DNA from: Alphaproteobacteria bacterium
Lineage (GTDB): Bacteria; Pseudomonadota; Alphaproteobacteria; Rs-D84
Direction of reading: 5' to 3'
Assembly: GCA_017554365.1 (NCBI GenBank)
Contig: JAFZIM010000049.1
Span: 1 to 40,432, forward strand
DNA: 40,432 bases
Numbering within the stretch: the first letter of the stretch is position 1; the number at the start of each line of letters is the position of its first letter. Under the pieces are notes generated by a model. The model saw only the letters and a list, made by a program, of their open reading frames with translations, had not been told where the DNA came from and did not search any database. A program made the translations under genes and the position numbers. Shown here piece after piece: positions 8,977-17,788 of the stretch.

Positions 8977-10932
8977 ATGAAAGAAATCCTGTATAATCAA
9001 TATAAAAATCTGTTTTTGTATGTGCCTTTTATCTTGGCATTTGGTGCGGGATTATATTTTTCTTTGGGAACAGAACCAAATATTCCATATCCGATTCTGA
9101 TAACTTTATTATTAGGTTTTTGTATCTATAAATTCAAAAATGTGTTTCTAAGGGCAATTTTATTATTTGTTTTTGGTTTCTTTTATTCTATGTCTTTCAC
9201 GCATATAATAAATACACCCCAGATTCATAATTCTTTTGGCGAAATATCTATCTCAGGAAAAATTACAAACATAGATTATGGTGAAAAATCTACGCATGTG
9301 TATTTAAGTGTCCCATTAAATCAAATAAATTCCGATTTCAAAGAAAACAAATCTGTAAATATAAGAATTTCATTATCAGAACCATCAAAAGATTTAAATA
9401 TAAACGATAATATTTCTGGGCGTGCAACTTTATTCCACCCGAATGCAAAATACGTTCCTGATTCTTTTGATTTTGCCAGATGGGCTTATTTCAATAATTT
9501 ATCTGCAATTGGTTTTATGAAAGATATTTCTGTGATAAAAGATGAATCAAATAATAAAAACATTCGCACATATATTCACAAACACGCTAATTCAACATTA
9601 ATTGATTCTTTGGTTTTGGGTTATAAGAAAGTTATCCCAGAAAAAGAAAGCAATATTTGGAAATCAGTTGGTCTTGGACACGTTTGGTCTATCAGTGGCT
9701 TTCACATGTCTTTGGTAAGTGGTTGGTTATTCATTTTGTTTTATTTAATCTTTCGTTCTGTTCCATATATAACAAAAAGAACGGCCGCAAAATATCCTGC
9801 ATTAATTTGTTCTTGGTTTGGATTATTATTTTATCTTTGTATTTCAGGAATAAGTGTTGCAACAATACGCGCGTTTTTAATGTTAACTTTCATTTTCATA
9901 GCAATAATATTTAACAGAAATATTTTATCTTTAAGAAATGCTGCAATTGTATTTTTAATTTTATTTTTTATAAATCCTTTCTTTATCATGAATGCAGGTT
10001 TTCAATTATCTTTTGCTGCTGTATTTGGTTTGCTTTGGTTTTATCAAAATCATAATTATATAAAAAGAAATTTAACATATAAAATATTCCATTTTATTTA
10101 TTCATCTTTGATGACAGCATTTATCGCAAGTATGTTTACTTTACCTTTTATAATCGCACATTTTGGTTATATTCCTATATATAGTTTATTAGGAAACATA
10201 ATTATTTTACCTATATTTTCTTTTGCAATTATGCCTTTGATTATGATTGGAACTATATTTGCAATTTTCGGAAATCAAATATTTATAAATCTTGCAAATA
10301 ATGTTTATGAATTTGCTTTAAATATCGCAGAACATATAACTACATTGCCTTATTCCAATGTATTTATGCCACATATTTCAAATGAAGTTTTAATTTTATC
10401 TATTATCGGTATGTTATTTATAATTTTATTTGTTAAATCAGATACAAAAAATTTCTTTATCCGTAATATAAACTATTTTATCGGGATATTATTTATAACT
10501 AGCGCAATAATATTATGTATAAACACACCAAAACCTTTGTTTTATTCAACTGGCGATAATTTATTGGTTGGTTTTGTATATGATAATCATTTGAAGTTTA
10601 ATAAAGCAAAATCTTCTAGTCATTATTTTGCTTTTAATGCATGGCGTGAATTTAACCACGAAGAAAAATCTGATATAAACGACAGACAAAAATGCACAAA
10701 AGGTTTATGTATTTATGAAACACCAAATTGGAAATTAGCATACATAGAAAATTTTACATCGACTATGAATAACATTGAAAATTTATGCAAAAACAAAACC
10801 ATAAATTATATTATTACGCCATTTGATATACACGCAGATAAATGTAATGCGAAAATATTAAATGATGGTTTGATTATATATCCATCTGGAAAAGTTAAGC
10901 AGATTCTGAATCATCGCCCTTGGCATATATAG
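8977..10932 (+). CDS. comEC: ComEC/Rec2-family DNA-uptake channel protein
   Basis: Polytopic inner-membrane protein expected to carry single-stranded DNA across the membrane during natural transformation. Order: short hydrophobic N-terminus, an OB-like soluble DUF4131 domain (about 75-200), then the competence domain with the hallmark HVWSISGFHMSLVSGW and many helices, and a soluble C-terminal tail of about 110 residues with several Cys. The C-terminal metallo-beta-lactamase domain of Bacillus ComEC is absent, as in many alphaproteobacterial homologues. An open frame extends upstream to 8848, but the promoter and membrane topology place the start at 8977 (651 aa). No other competence genes are in the window. 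The 3' end overlaps truA by 38 nt on the opposite strand. Confidence 0.85.
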   Translation: MKEILYNQYKNLFLYVPFILAFGAGLYFSLGTEPNIPYPILITLLLGFCIYKFKNVFLRAILLFVFGFFYSMSFTHIINTPQIHNSFGEISISGKITNIDYGEKSTHVYLSVPLNQINSDFKENKSVNIRISLSEPSKDLNINDNISGRATLFHPNAKYVPDSFDFARWAYFNNLSAIGFMKDISVIKDESNNKNIRTYIHKHANSTLIDSLVLGYKKVIPEKESNIWKSVGLGHVWSISGFHMSLVSGWLFILFYLIFRSVPYITKRTAAKYPALICSWFGLLFYLCISGISVATIRAFLMLTFIFIAIIFNRNILSLRNAAIVFLILFFINPFFIMNAGFQLSFAAVFGLLWFYQNHNYIKRNLTYKIFHFIYSSLMTAFIASMFTLPFIIAHFGYIPIYSLLGNIIILPIFSFAIMPLIMIGTIFAIFGNQIFINLANNVYEFALNIAEHITTLPYSNVFMPHISNEVLILSIIGMLFIILFVKSDTKNFFIRNINYFIGILFITSAIILCINTPKPLFYSTGDNLLVGFVYDNHLKFNKAKSSSHYFAFNAWREFNHEEKSDINDRQKCTKGLCIYETPNWKLAYIENFTSTMNNIENLCKNKTINYIITPFDIHADKCNAKILNDGLIIYPSGKVKQILNHRPWHI

Positions 10933-11653
10933 CACGAACAAAATATAAACCACAAGCAGGTGCATTTATACCGGCTGCACTGCGATTTTTTTCTTCAAAT
11001 ATCTTGTTAATATCTAAATCTTTACCCATACCAATTTCAACCAAAGTTCCAACCATATTACGAACCTGATGATGAAGAAAAGAACGTGCTTCGAATGCAA
11101 AAATTATTTCATCACCATTTTTGGTTATATTACATACATCAAGTGTTTTAATTGGGGATTTTGCCTGACATTGTGCCGCCCTAAAAGATGTAAAATCGTG
11201 TTTACCAACCAATAATTTTGCAGCATTTTTAATTGCATCTATATCCAAATATTGTGGAACCCACCAAACGCGATTTTTATTTAATACCACAGGACTTTGA
11301 CGATTCAGAACAATATATTTATAACATCTTTTTATACAATCAAAACGCGCATGGAAATCATCATCAACCTTTTCACAATTTAACACAGCCACAGGTTTAT
11401 TTGTTAAATAAAAATTCATAGCACGCATAATTGTTTCAGGCGTTGTATCTTTTTCCAAATCAAAATGTGCAGACATACAAATAGCATGAACCCCTGCATC
11501 AGTACGACCAGCAGAATATACTTCTGTTTTTTCAGAACAAAATTTATAAATTGCATCTTGCAACAAAGATTGTACAGATGGCCCCTGTTGGTTTTCCTGC
11601 CAACCTATTAAATCTGTTCCGTCATATTCAATATCTATTTTATATCTTGCCAT
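10895..11653 (-). CDS. truA: tRNA pseudouridine synthase TruA
   Basis: Converts uridines 38-40 in the tRNA anticodon stem to pseudouridine. Seen: N-terminal MARYKIDIEYDGTDLIGWQ, the catalytic motif SAGRTDAGVHA with Asp52, and the C-terminal RSFLHHQVRNMVGTLVEIG block and PACGLYFV. With the start at 11653 it is 252 aa, the normal size; an in-frame ATG at 11701 would fall inside the small Cys-rich ORF. Last gene of a def-fmt-small ORF-truA operon. Its end overlaps the end of comEC. Confidence 0.94.
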   Translation of the reverse strand: MARYKIDIEYDGTDLIGWQENQQGPSVQSLLQDAIYKFCSEKTEVYSAGRTDAGVHAICMSAHFDLEKDTTPETIMRAMNFYLTNKPVAVLNCEKVDDDFHARFDCIKRCYKYIVLNRQSPVVLNKNRVWWVPQYLDIDAIKNAAKLLVGKHDFTSFRAAQCQAKSPIKTLDVCNITKNGDEIIFAFEARSFLHHQVRNMVGTLVEIGMGKDLDINKIFEEKNRSAAGINAPACGLYFVRAIYAKGDDSESA

Positions 11654-11658
11654 TTTAT

Positions 11659-11823
11659 TTACTTTTGTAATTGTATAGCGTCCCTGAAACACAAAACACA
11701 TTGATTACATATATTTTTATTTTGTGTGCTAAAATTAACACATTCTTTTGTGGTTATAGCAAACCCATTATAAACATTAGGCGCAATCAAAACATTTCCT
11801 ATTTTACAATAAAATGTTGTCAT
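11659..11823 (-). CDS. Small Cys-rich protein, 54 aa
   Basis: Unrecognised short gene between fmt and truA. The ATG at 11823 lies 3 nt after the fmt stop and has a GGGGAA ribosome site within the fmt end; the TAA stop is 5 nt before the truA ATG. The protein carries Cys6, Cys28, Cys39, Cys42 and Cys45 (motif CNQCVLC), which suggests metal binding, with a hydrophobic middle. Perfect insertion into the operon spacing and a good ribosome site support real translation; codon bias is too short to judge. No function is proposed. Confidence 0.6.
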   Translation of the reverse strand: MTTFYCKIGNVLIAPNVYNGFAITTKECVNFSTQNKNICNQCVLCFRDAIQLQK

Positions 11824-11826
11824 TAT

Positions 11827-12639
11827 TTATTCCCCATATTTTATTTCTGCACCACGCAAACCATTTACAAAACTTTTCCAATCCATAGGATTTTTTCCAG
11901 CAGGTTGAATTTTTACGATTTTAAATTCATTATTATCTATTCTGGTTTCTAAAATTTTTACATCTATGCCATTTATTTTTGTTCTACCACATCCCAGCGC
12001 ACGAATTTGATTATGAATTTCATAAATATCTTTGTTCCAATCTATGATTTCATCTTCGCCTGTAAATTTACGTGTAAATGTTGGTTCGCCAATTTGTGGT
12101 TGTGCAACAAATTTATCAGGATTTTCCATATATTCATTTAACATTTCTATGGCTGTGGTTGCGACCTTGGTTTCGACACTTTCGTTTGTGTCGTTTATAT
12201 CAATTTCAATATTTTTACGCATATAAATATCGCCTGCGTCCATTTCAGCAGACATAGCCATCAAACAAACTTCCATATTTTTATCACCATTTAAAATAGC
12301 CGTTCTTATTGGTGATGGCCCACGATATTTTGGTAAAGAACTTGGGTGAATATTTATACATTTTGCAGAATTTAAAACATTATCACGCAAAATAATCCCA
12401 TAAGAAAAAACGACTATCATATCTGGCTTTTCAGATATCGAATCAAATTCTTTAATGGAAGTATGAACAACCAAACCACGTTGATTAGCCCATTCGTGAA
12501 CTGGCGATGGTGTTAAAATCTGTTTACGTCCCATTGGTTTTGGTGCGCGTGTAAAAACCCCGATTACATCGTGTTTATTTGCAATATCATCAAACACAGG
12601 AACAACAAATTGATTTGTTCCCATCAATATTATTTTCAT
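11827..12639 (-). CDS. fmt: Methionyl-tRNA formyltransferase
   Basis: Formylates initiator Met-tRNA using 10-formyl-tetrahydrofolate. Seen: N-terminal Rossmann start MKIILMGTNQFVVPVFD, the formyltransferase core CINIHPSSLPKYRGPSPI with catalytic Asn96 and His98, and DAGD at 134-137. The C-terminal domain is short: 270 aa against about 310 in E. coli, so part of the tRNA-binding barrel is trimmed. It starts immediately after the def stop and pairs functionally with def, since formyl-Met added here is later removed by deformylase. Confidence 0.93.
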   Translation of the reverse strand: MKIILMGTNQFVVPVFDDIANKHDVIGVFTRAPKPMGRKQILTPSPVHEWANQRGLVVHTSIKEFDSISEKPDMIVVFSYGIILRDNVLNSAKCINIHPSSLPKYRGPSPIRTAILNGDKNMEVCLMAMSAEMDAGDIYMRKNIEIDINDTNESVETKVATTAIEMLNEYMENPDKFVAQPQIGEPTFTRKFTGEDEIIDWNKDIYEIHNQIRALGCGRTKINGIDVKILETRIDNNEFKIVKIQPAGKNPMDWKSFVNGLRGAEIKYGE

Positions 12640-13140
12640 TTAATGCCTCCGATTAACCTTACGCATTAACATTTCACGTTTTACACCTGATAAATAATCT
12701 ATGAATAAAATTCCATCAAGATGGTCTGTTTCATGTTGCACAATACGCGCAGCAATTCCAGACATTTTTGCATGTAATTCTTCGCCTTTTTCATTTGTCC
12801 ATTTTACTTCTACATTGGCTGGACGTCTGACATTTGAATATACAGGCAACCCATCAGACCCCAACACAGACAAACAACCTTCTTCCATAACGGCTGTATC
12901 TTCACTTTTTGAAATAATTATTGGATTTATCATGCGAAATATTTCATTAGTATCAGGATTCATCATAACCAAGAATCTTTTTGTAATACCAACCTGAGGC
13001 GCAGCCAACCCGACCCCATTTTGTTCAGACATCATTTTTACCATTTCATTCATGGTGTCTAACAATTCTGGGGTGATATCAGATACAGGTTCACATTTTT
13101 CACGCAAAACCAAATCACCGCAAAGTTTCATTTGCAACAT
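12640..13140 (-). CDS. def: Peptide deformylase
   Basis: Metalloenzyme that removes the N-formyl group from nascent proteins. All three family motifs are present: GVGLAAPQ (42-49), EEGCLS with metal ligand Cys89, and HETDH (136-140), with His136 and His140 as ligands and Glu137 as catalytic base. The 166 aa length is normal. The ATG at 13140 has AAAGGG upstream; a second in-frame ATG (13131) is less well placed. First gene of the def-fmt operon, divergent from rmuC. Confidence 0.95.
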   Translation of the reverse strand: MLQMKLCGDLVLREKCEPVSDITPELLDTMNEMVKMMSEQNGVGLAAPQVGITKRFLVMMNPDTNEIFRMINPIIISKSEDTAVMEEGCLSVLGSDGLPVYSNVRRPANVEVKWTNEKGEELHAKMSGIAARIVQHETDHLDGILFIDYLSGVKREMLMRKVNRRH

Positions 13141-13159
13141 TTATAAAACCCTTTATAAT
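13132..13159 (+). promoter_or_regulatory. Promoter of rmuC
   Basis: TTGCAA (13132-13137), 16-nt spacer, TATAAT (13154-13159). The -35 lies over the divergent def start codon, so the two genes share a compact control region. AAAGGA precedes the rmuC ATG. Confidence 0.5.
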
Positions 13160-13190
13160 CTATATAGAGATTGTAGCAAAGGATTTTGAA

Positions 13191-14066
13191 ATGACAACTT
13201 ATATTTTAATACTATTATTCCTTATTGTATTTTTGTTATTTGTCTTGATTTTACGCAAACCAGTGGTTGATATTTCATCACTTCGTGAAGACAACACCAG
13301 ATTACGTGAAAAATTATCTGAAAGATTGGGCGTTTTGACCCAAAGTGCCATTGAAATTAAAAGTATTAGTGCTGACATAGCAAATTTCAAAGATATCTTG
13401 ATGGGAAACAAACAGGCACGCGGTTCTTTTGGCGAAAGAAGATTAGAAGATTTAGTTATGGATATTTTGCCACCAGAACATTATGATTTTCAGCATAAAA
13501 TTGGCGATGTAAAACCTGATTGTATTATCAGATTACCTTATCCTCCTGGCGATATGGTCATAGATAGTAAATTTCCATTAGAAAGTTATAATCGTATTAT
13601 TGAAGATAAAAATAATTTAGGGGCAAAAAAACAATTTGAAATAGATGTTCGCAAACACATAGACGACATAGCAGAAAAATATATTATTCCTGGGGTCACA
13701 GCAGAATCTGCAATGATGTTTATCGCTTCTGAATCTGTATTTGAAACAATACATCGTGATTTTCCAGACACAATTGAATATGCTGCTAAATTAAAAGTAT
13801 TTTTGGTATCGCCATCAACTTTATGGGCCACATTAAATACAATTCGTGCAGTGTTATCAGATATAAAAATTAAACGCGTTGCAAATAAAATAAAAAGAGA
13901 ATTGGATTTATTATTAACCGACCTTAATCGTTTAGAAGAACGCGCATCAAAAGTCGACCAACATTTTGCATTGGCACAAAAGGATATGGGTGAATTACAA
14001 ACTTCCATTTCAAAAATAACCCCACGTGCCGAAAAATTACGAGATATGGATTTTGGTGAAGATTAA
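13191..14066 (+). CDS. rmuC: RmuC-family DNA recombination protein
   Basis: RmuC proteins limit recombination at short inverted repeats and carry a PD-(D/E)XK nuclease-like core. Seen: a membrane helix at residues 2-22, a short coiled coil (35-70), then the RmuC core with RGSFGERRLEDLVMDILPPEHYDFQ, DCIIRLP and MVIDSKFPLESYNRI (the Asp and Lys fit a nuclease-like active site), and MFIASESVFETIHRDFPD. At 291 aa it is much shorter than E. coli RmuC (about 475) because the long N-terminal coiled coil and tail are reduced. Transcribed alone, ending in a strong terminator. Confidence 0.88.
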   Translation: MTTYILILLFLIVFLLFVLILRKPVVDISSLREDNTRLREKLSERLGVLTQSAIEIKSISADIANFKDILMGNKQARGSFGERRLEDLVMDILPPEHYDFQHKIGDVKPDCIIRLPYPPGDMVIDSKFPLESYNRIIEDKNNLGAKKQFEIDVRKHIDDIAEKYIIPGVTAESAMMFIASESVFETIHRDFPDTIEYAAKLKVFLVSPSTLWATLNTIRAVLSDIKIKRVANKIKRELDLLLTDLNRLEERASKVDQHFALAQKDMGELQTSISKITPRAEKLRDMDFGED

Positions 14067-14068
14067 AA

Positions 14069-14092
14069 ATCGCCCGACCGGGCGATTTTTTT
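14069..14092. terminator. Bidirectional rho-independent terminator
   Basis: Stem CGCCC (14071-14075) / GGGCG (14080-14084) with loop GACC and A/T runs on both flanks, between convergent rmuC and the HAD phosphatase gene. Confidence 0.85.
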
Positions 14093-14687
14093 ATTTTCTT
14101 AAACCTGTTTTTTTATCTATCCAAACTTGTTCTTTTGCTATTTCCATAATTGGCATATCAGATTTGCTGTCTGAATATGCACGAACAACATTTGGAATAT
14201 ATTTATTTTCTTTTGCCCAATTATCCAACGCAATTACTTTATTTTTACCCCAACATAGAAATTTATATTTCCATGGTTTGTCTTGTTCCATTTGTGAACA
14301 CATAACAGCATCAAATTTCATATCAGAAACAAGATGTGGAATTAAATAATTTGTGCTGGCAGAAATTAAAACAACTTTGTTTCCATTTTTCTTTTCTTTG
14401 GCAACCTGCTCTTTCGCCCAGCCAAATCTTTTCATTTTATGCTGTTTTATAAATCCAGGAACAAAATCATTTATCATTTTTGGATTCACAAAACAACGCA
14501 TGATTTGACGCCACCAAATACCTTTTGGATTTAATATTTTACCAACCCAGGCAATTAATAAAATTGGTAAATAAACCACTAATTTATGCGAATGTTTGAA
14601 ACAATATTTACCAAATTCAAAATTAGAATCTTTGGCAGACAAAGTCCCATCAAAATCAAAAACTACTACATCTACTTTTGTTAACAT
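14091..14687 (-). CDS. HAD-superfamily phosphatase, subfamily IB
   Basis: Cytoplasmic or membrane-associated phosphatase of the SerB-like IB group; substrate unknown. Seen: motif I DFDGTLSAKDS (nucleophile and acid/base Asp), a cap region with a hydrophobic stretch (VVYLPILLIAWVGKIL), motif II VVLISAST, and the C-terminal YSDSKSDMPIM motif with Asp residues for Mg2+. The 198 aa length fits the group. The Ser/Asp-rich last motif and hydrophobic cap resemble phosphatases acting on lipid or phosphoserine substrates, but this is not specific. No clear promoter or neighbour partner. Confidence 0.8.
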   Translation of the reverse strand: MLTKVDVVVFDFDGTLSAKDSNFEFGKYCFKHSHKLVVYLPILLIAWVGKILNPKGIWWRQIMRCFVNPKMINDFVPGFIKQHKMKRFGWAKEQVAKEKKNGNKVVLISASTNYLIPHLVSDMKFDAVMCSQMEQDKPWKYKFLCWGKNKVIALDNWAKENKYIPNVVRAYSDSKSDMPIMEIAKEQVWIDKKTGLRK

Positions 14688-14746
14688 GTTTTAATCTTTT
14701 TTTTTATACCAACAATTTATACGCAATAATTTTTGATTTTTCAAGT

Positions 14747-17700
14747 TTATTTATTTCTTTGTATTTTTCTACGTAATTTTTCCATTACAAAGAATAATGC
14801 AGGTGTCAAACTGAAAGTCCATATCAAAGATGCACACATACCACCAATCATAACTGCACCCATCGCAACTTTCATACCATCATTAGACCATAATTGTGGA
14901 ATCATACCGGCAACCACAGCAATTGTAGTCATCCAAATCATACGTTTCTTGTCCATCAATTCTTGCCACAATACTTTCTTGGCATCTTCACCATGTTGAA
15001 CACGAATAACGGTTGGTTCCAAAACCAAAATATTATTGTTAACCACCAAACCAACCAACATAATGAATGCTAATAATGCACCAACATTTAATGAAGCACC
15101 TGATAAGAACAACATTATAAACACACCTGCGAAACTGGTTATAATAGATGTTGCAATTGTAAATGGATGAATCAAAGAATTCATAATCGCAGCCAATAAC
15201 ATAAATGTTAATATTGTTGCCAAAAAGAATGCCTGACCAATTTCACCATTTGTTTCATCTTGGATTTCTGACATACCAGCAAAACTGGCTTTATATCCAG
15301 GTTCCCAATCCATAGCATCTATCTGTTTTTGTATTTCATTTTGCACAGGCCCAATTGTAGATTTTCCGATATTGATATCTATTTCGGTTGCTCTGTTTTT
15401 ATCTAAACGATATATATTAGAAGTTGCAGGAACACTTTCTATTTTTCCGAGTTGAGAAAGTGCAACCATACCTTTGTGTGAATTTACATAGATGTTATCA
15501 AACATTGTTTGGTTTTTAAATTGTTTTTCAAATTCCAGTATAATTGGATATTCATCACCATTTTCTTTATATTTATAATTGTCGTTTCCAAATAATGCTG
15601 TACGTAATGTTGAACCTGCCTGAGAATTCTTTACCCCCCAGAAATTCATTTTTTCATTATCTGGGATAAAACGAATTTCATTTGCAGGTGTTTGTTGAAC
15701 GATAACTGCACTTTGAACTTCTTCTATCTTATTTACTTTATCAATAATCTGATTGGCATACATATTTCTTTTTGTATCATCGTCCCCATAAACATTTAAC
15801 ACCATATCAGAATTAAACCCAGAACCACTGATATTTTCCCCAGCACGAATTTGGATTTCTGCATCTGATATATCAGATAACAAAGGCAACATTTTTTGTG
15901 CTAATTTTTTATCAGAAATACCACGATTTTTCAAATCAACTAAATCAACTTTGATATTGATATTTTGTAAACCTTTATCGCCTATTTTTATAGTTGTCGC
16001 TTTTACTTCTTTGAATTGTTTTATGCGATTATCTACTTCTCTGGCAATAGATTCTGATTTTGAATATACACTTCCCATTGGTGTACGAATTGTAATTGTT
16101 ATTTCGTCTGCATCAGTAGATGGTGAAAATTCATTACCGATAAATCTGACTAATTGAGCAGACAATAACAAAACCGCAAAAGCCCCAATAATTACAACAA
16201 AAGGATGTCTTGATTGATATTCATACCAAGTATGCAACATAGATTTATTATTATGTTCTTGTAATTCTTTAACATCTTGTTTTGTTTGTTTCTTTTGTGG
16301 CAATTTTAATAATTTTGCAATCATCATTGGTGTCAAAGTAAATGAAAACAATAATGATAACAAAGTTAAATACACAACACTCATACCAAATTGCAACATG
16401 AATTGGCCTGAAATTCCGCCCATAAATGCAAGTGGTAAAAACACAACGACATTTGTTCCGACCCCAGCCAACACAGGAACTGCAACCTTGCGTGTTCCGT
16501 CTTCTGCTGCCTGCTCTGATGTTTTACCAGAACGCAATTCTGTTAATGCAGATTCAATTAAAATAATTGCATTTGATACCAATGTCCCCAATGCTGTTGC
16601 GTATGCTAACAAAGTCATTGTGTTAATTGTAAAACCTGATTTTTCCATTAAAAAGAATCCTGATAACAAAGACGCAGGTATCACAACCCCAGCAATAATT
16701 GTTGAACGCCAATTACGTGTAAATGCCAACAATACTAATATAGTAAATATAACCCCAAGAATAATTCCATTGATTGTATCTGTTGTATCTTCTGATATAT
16801 GCAAAGAAGAATCATAAATTATTTCCATTGATGTTTCTGGGAAATGTTCTTTTAATACCGCTTCAAATTCAGGCAATTTTTTATGCAAAGCATTTGATAT
16901 TTTAATTGCATTACCATCAGATGCTTTGACCACAGACATAATAACAACATTTTCGCCATTATATATTGCACCTTTTTCTATATCACGCATTTCATCTTTA
17001 ACATTTGCGACATCTGATAATTTGAAAGTTTCACCTTCTATCGTTGTTATTTCAAGTGCAGCAATTTCATCTACTGATTTAAATTCGCCAACAAAACGAA
17101 CATTTTCAGAATTTATATTAGTTTCAATTTTTCCGCCTGGAACATTTAAATTGCTTGTTGCAATTGCATTTACTATGTCGTTAATTGTGACACCATAAGC
17201 AGCCATTAAATCAGGGTCCATTGAAATACGCACAGCCCTTTCACGTCCCCCAAAAGTATTGACAGACGCAACACCTTTGACGGCAGTAATTTTATTAGAC
17301 AATGTGTCAGATATATATTTTTCTATGTCCCTTGGGTTGCCACCTTTGATAACAATATCTAATACAGGGGTTTGCAAAGGATTTAATTTAGCAATAACGG
17401 GCTGTTTCAAATCTTTTGGAAATTCATTAGCAAGACCATCTATTTTTGCCTTTACTTCATTTGCTTTGTCATCAACATTAACCCCCAAATTAAATTCAGA
17501 AATAACATAGGCATAATTTTCATAAACCTGAGATGTGATTTTTTTAACTCCAGCAACTTCTGACATCGCATTTTCTGCTTTCTTGATAACCTGAGTTTCT
17601 AATTCCGCACTTGACGCCCCAGGATAAGTAAATGTTGCGGTCACATAAGGAAATTCAACAGATGGGGTTCTTTCTATGTTCATTTTTGGGAAAGATACAA

Positions 17701-17770
17701 TACCCAATATTACAAAAAATAAAACGAACATAATTGTAGTTATAGGTTTACGAATAAAGAATTTTAACAT
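14747..17770 (-). CDS. RND-family efflux permease with non-canonical proton-relay sites
   Basis: Inner-membrane RND transporter of the AcrB/MdtB fold, expected to form a trimer and export amphiphiles through the TolC partner encoded upstream. Seen: N-terminal FFIRKPITTIMFVLFFVILG, PYVTATFTYPGASSAELE, two periplasmic porter repeats and twelve helices; 1007 aa is near the usual 1020-1050. In helix 4 the position of the AcrB Asp407-Asp408 pair reads Ser399-Asn400 (GTLVSNAIILIE), and in helix 10 the AcrB Lys940 position reads Asn911 (GLVVNNNILVLE). The helix 11 Arg (KKRMIWMTT) is kept. Fourth gene of a marR-tolC-adaptor-RND operon; GGGGGA ribosome site. Confidence 0.88.
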   Translation of the reverse strand: MLKFFIRKPITTIMFVLFFVILGIVSFPKMNIERTPSVEFPYVTATFTYPGASSAELETQVIKKAENAMSEVAGVKKITSQVYENYAYVISEFNLGVNVDDKANEVKAKIDGLANEFPKDLKQPVIAKLNPLQTPVLDIVIKGGNPRDIEKYISDTLSNKITAVKGVASVNTFGGRERAVRISMDPDLMAAYGVTINDIVNAIATSNLNVPGGKIETNINSENVRFVGEFKSVDEIAALEITTIEGETFKLSDVANVKDEMRDIEKGAIYNGENVVIMSVVKASDGNAIKISNALHKKLPEFEAVLKEHFPETSMEIIYDSSLHISEDTTDTINGIILGVIFTILVLLAFTRNWRSTIIAGVVIPASLLSGFFLMEKSGFTINTMTLLAYATALGTLVSNAIILIESALTELRSGKTSEQAAEDGTRKVAVPVLAGVGTNVVVFLPLAFMGGISGQFMLQFGMSVVYLTLLSLLFSFTLTPMMIAKLLKLPQKKQTKQDVKELQEHNNKSMLHTWYEYQSRHPFVVIIGAFAVLLLSAQLVRFIGNEFSPSTDADEITITIRTPMGSVYSKSESIAREVDNRIKQFKEVKATTIKIGDKGLQNINIKVDLVDLKNRGISDKKLAQKMLPLLSDISDAEIQIRAGENISGSGFNSDMVLNVYGDDDTKRNMYANQIIDKVNKIEEVQSAVIVQQTPANEIRFIPDNEKMNFWGVKNSQAGSTLRTALFGNDNYKYKENGDEYPIILEFEKQFKNQTMFDNIYVNSHKGMVALSQLGKIESVPATSNIYRLDKNRATEIDINIGKSTIGPVQNEIQKQIDAMDWEPGYKASFAGMSEIQDETNGEIGQAFFLATILTFMLLAAIMNSLIHPFTIATSIITSFAGVFIMLFLSGASLNVGALLAFIMLVGLVVNNNILVLEPTVIRVQHGEDAKKVLWQELMDKKRMIWMTTIAVVAGMIPQLWSNDGMKVAMGAVMIGGMCASLIWTFSLTPALFFVMEKLRRKIQRNK

Positions 17771-17788
17771 TTTATTTTCCCCCAGAAT

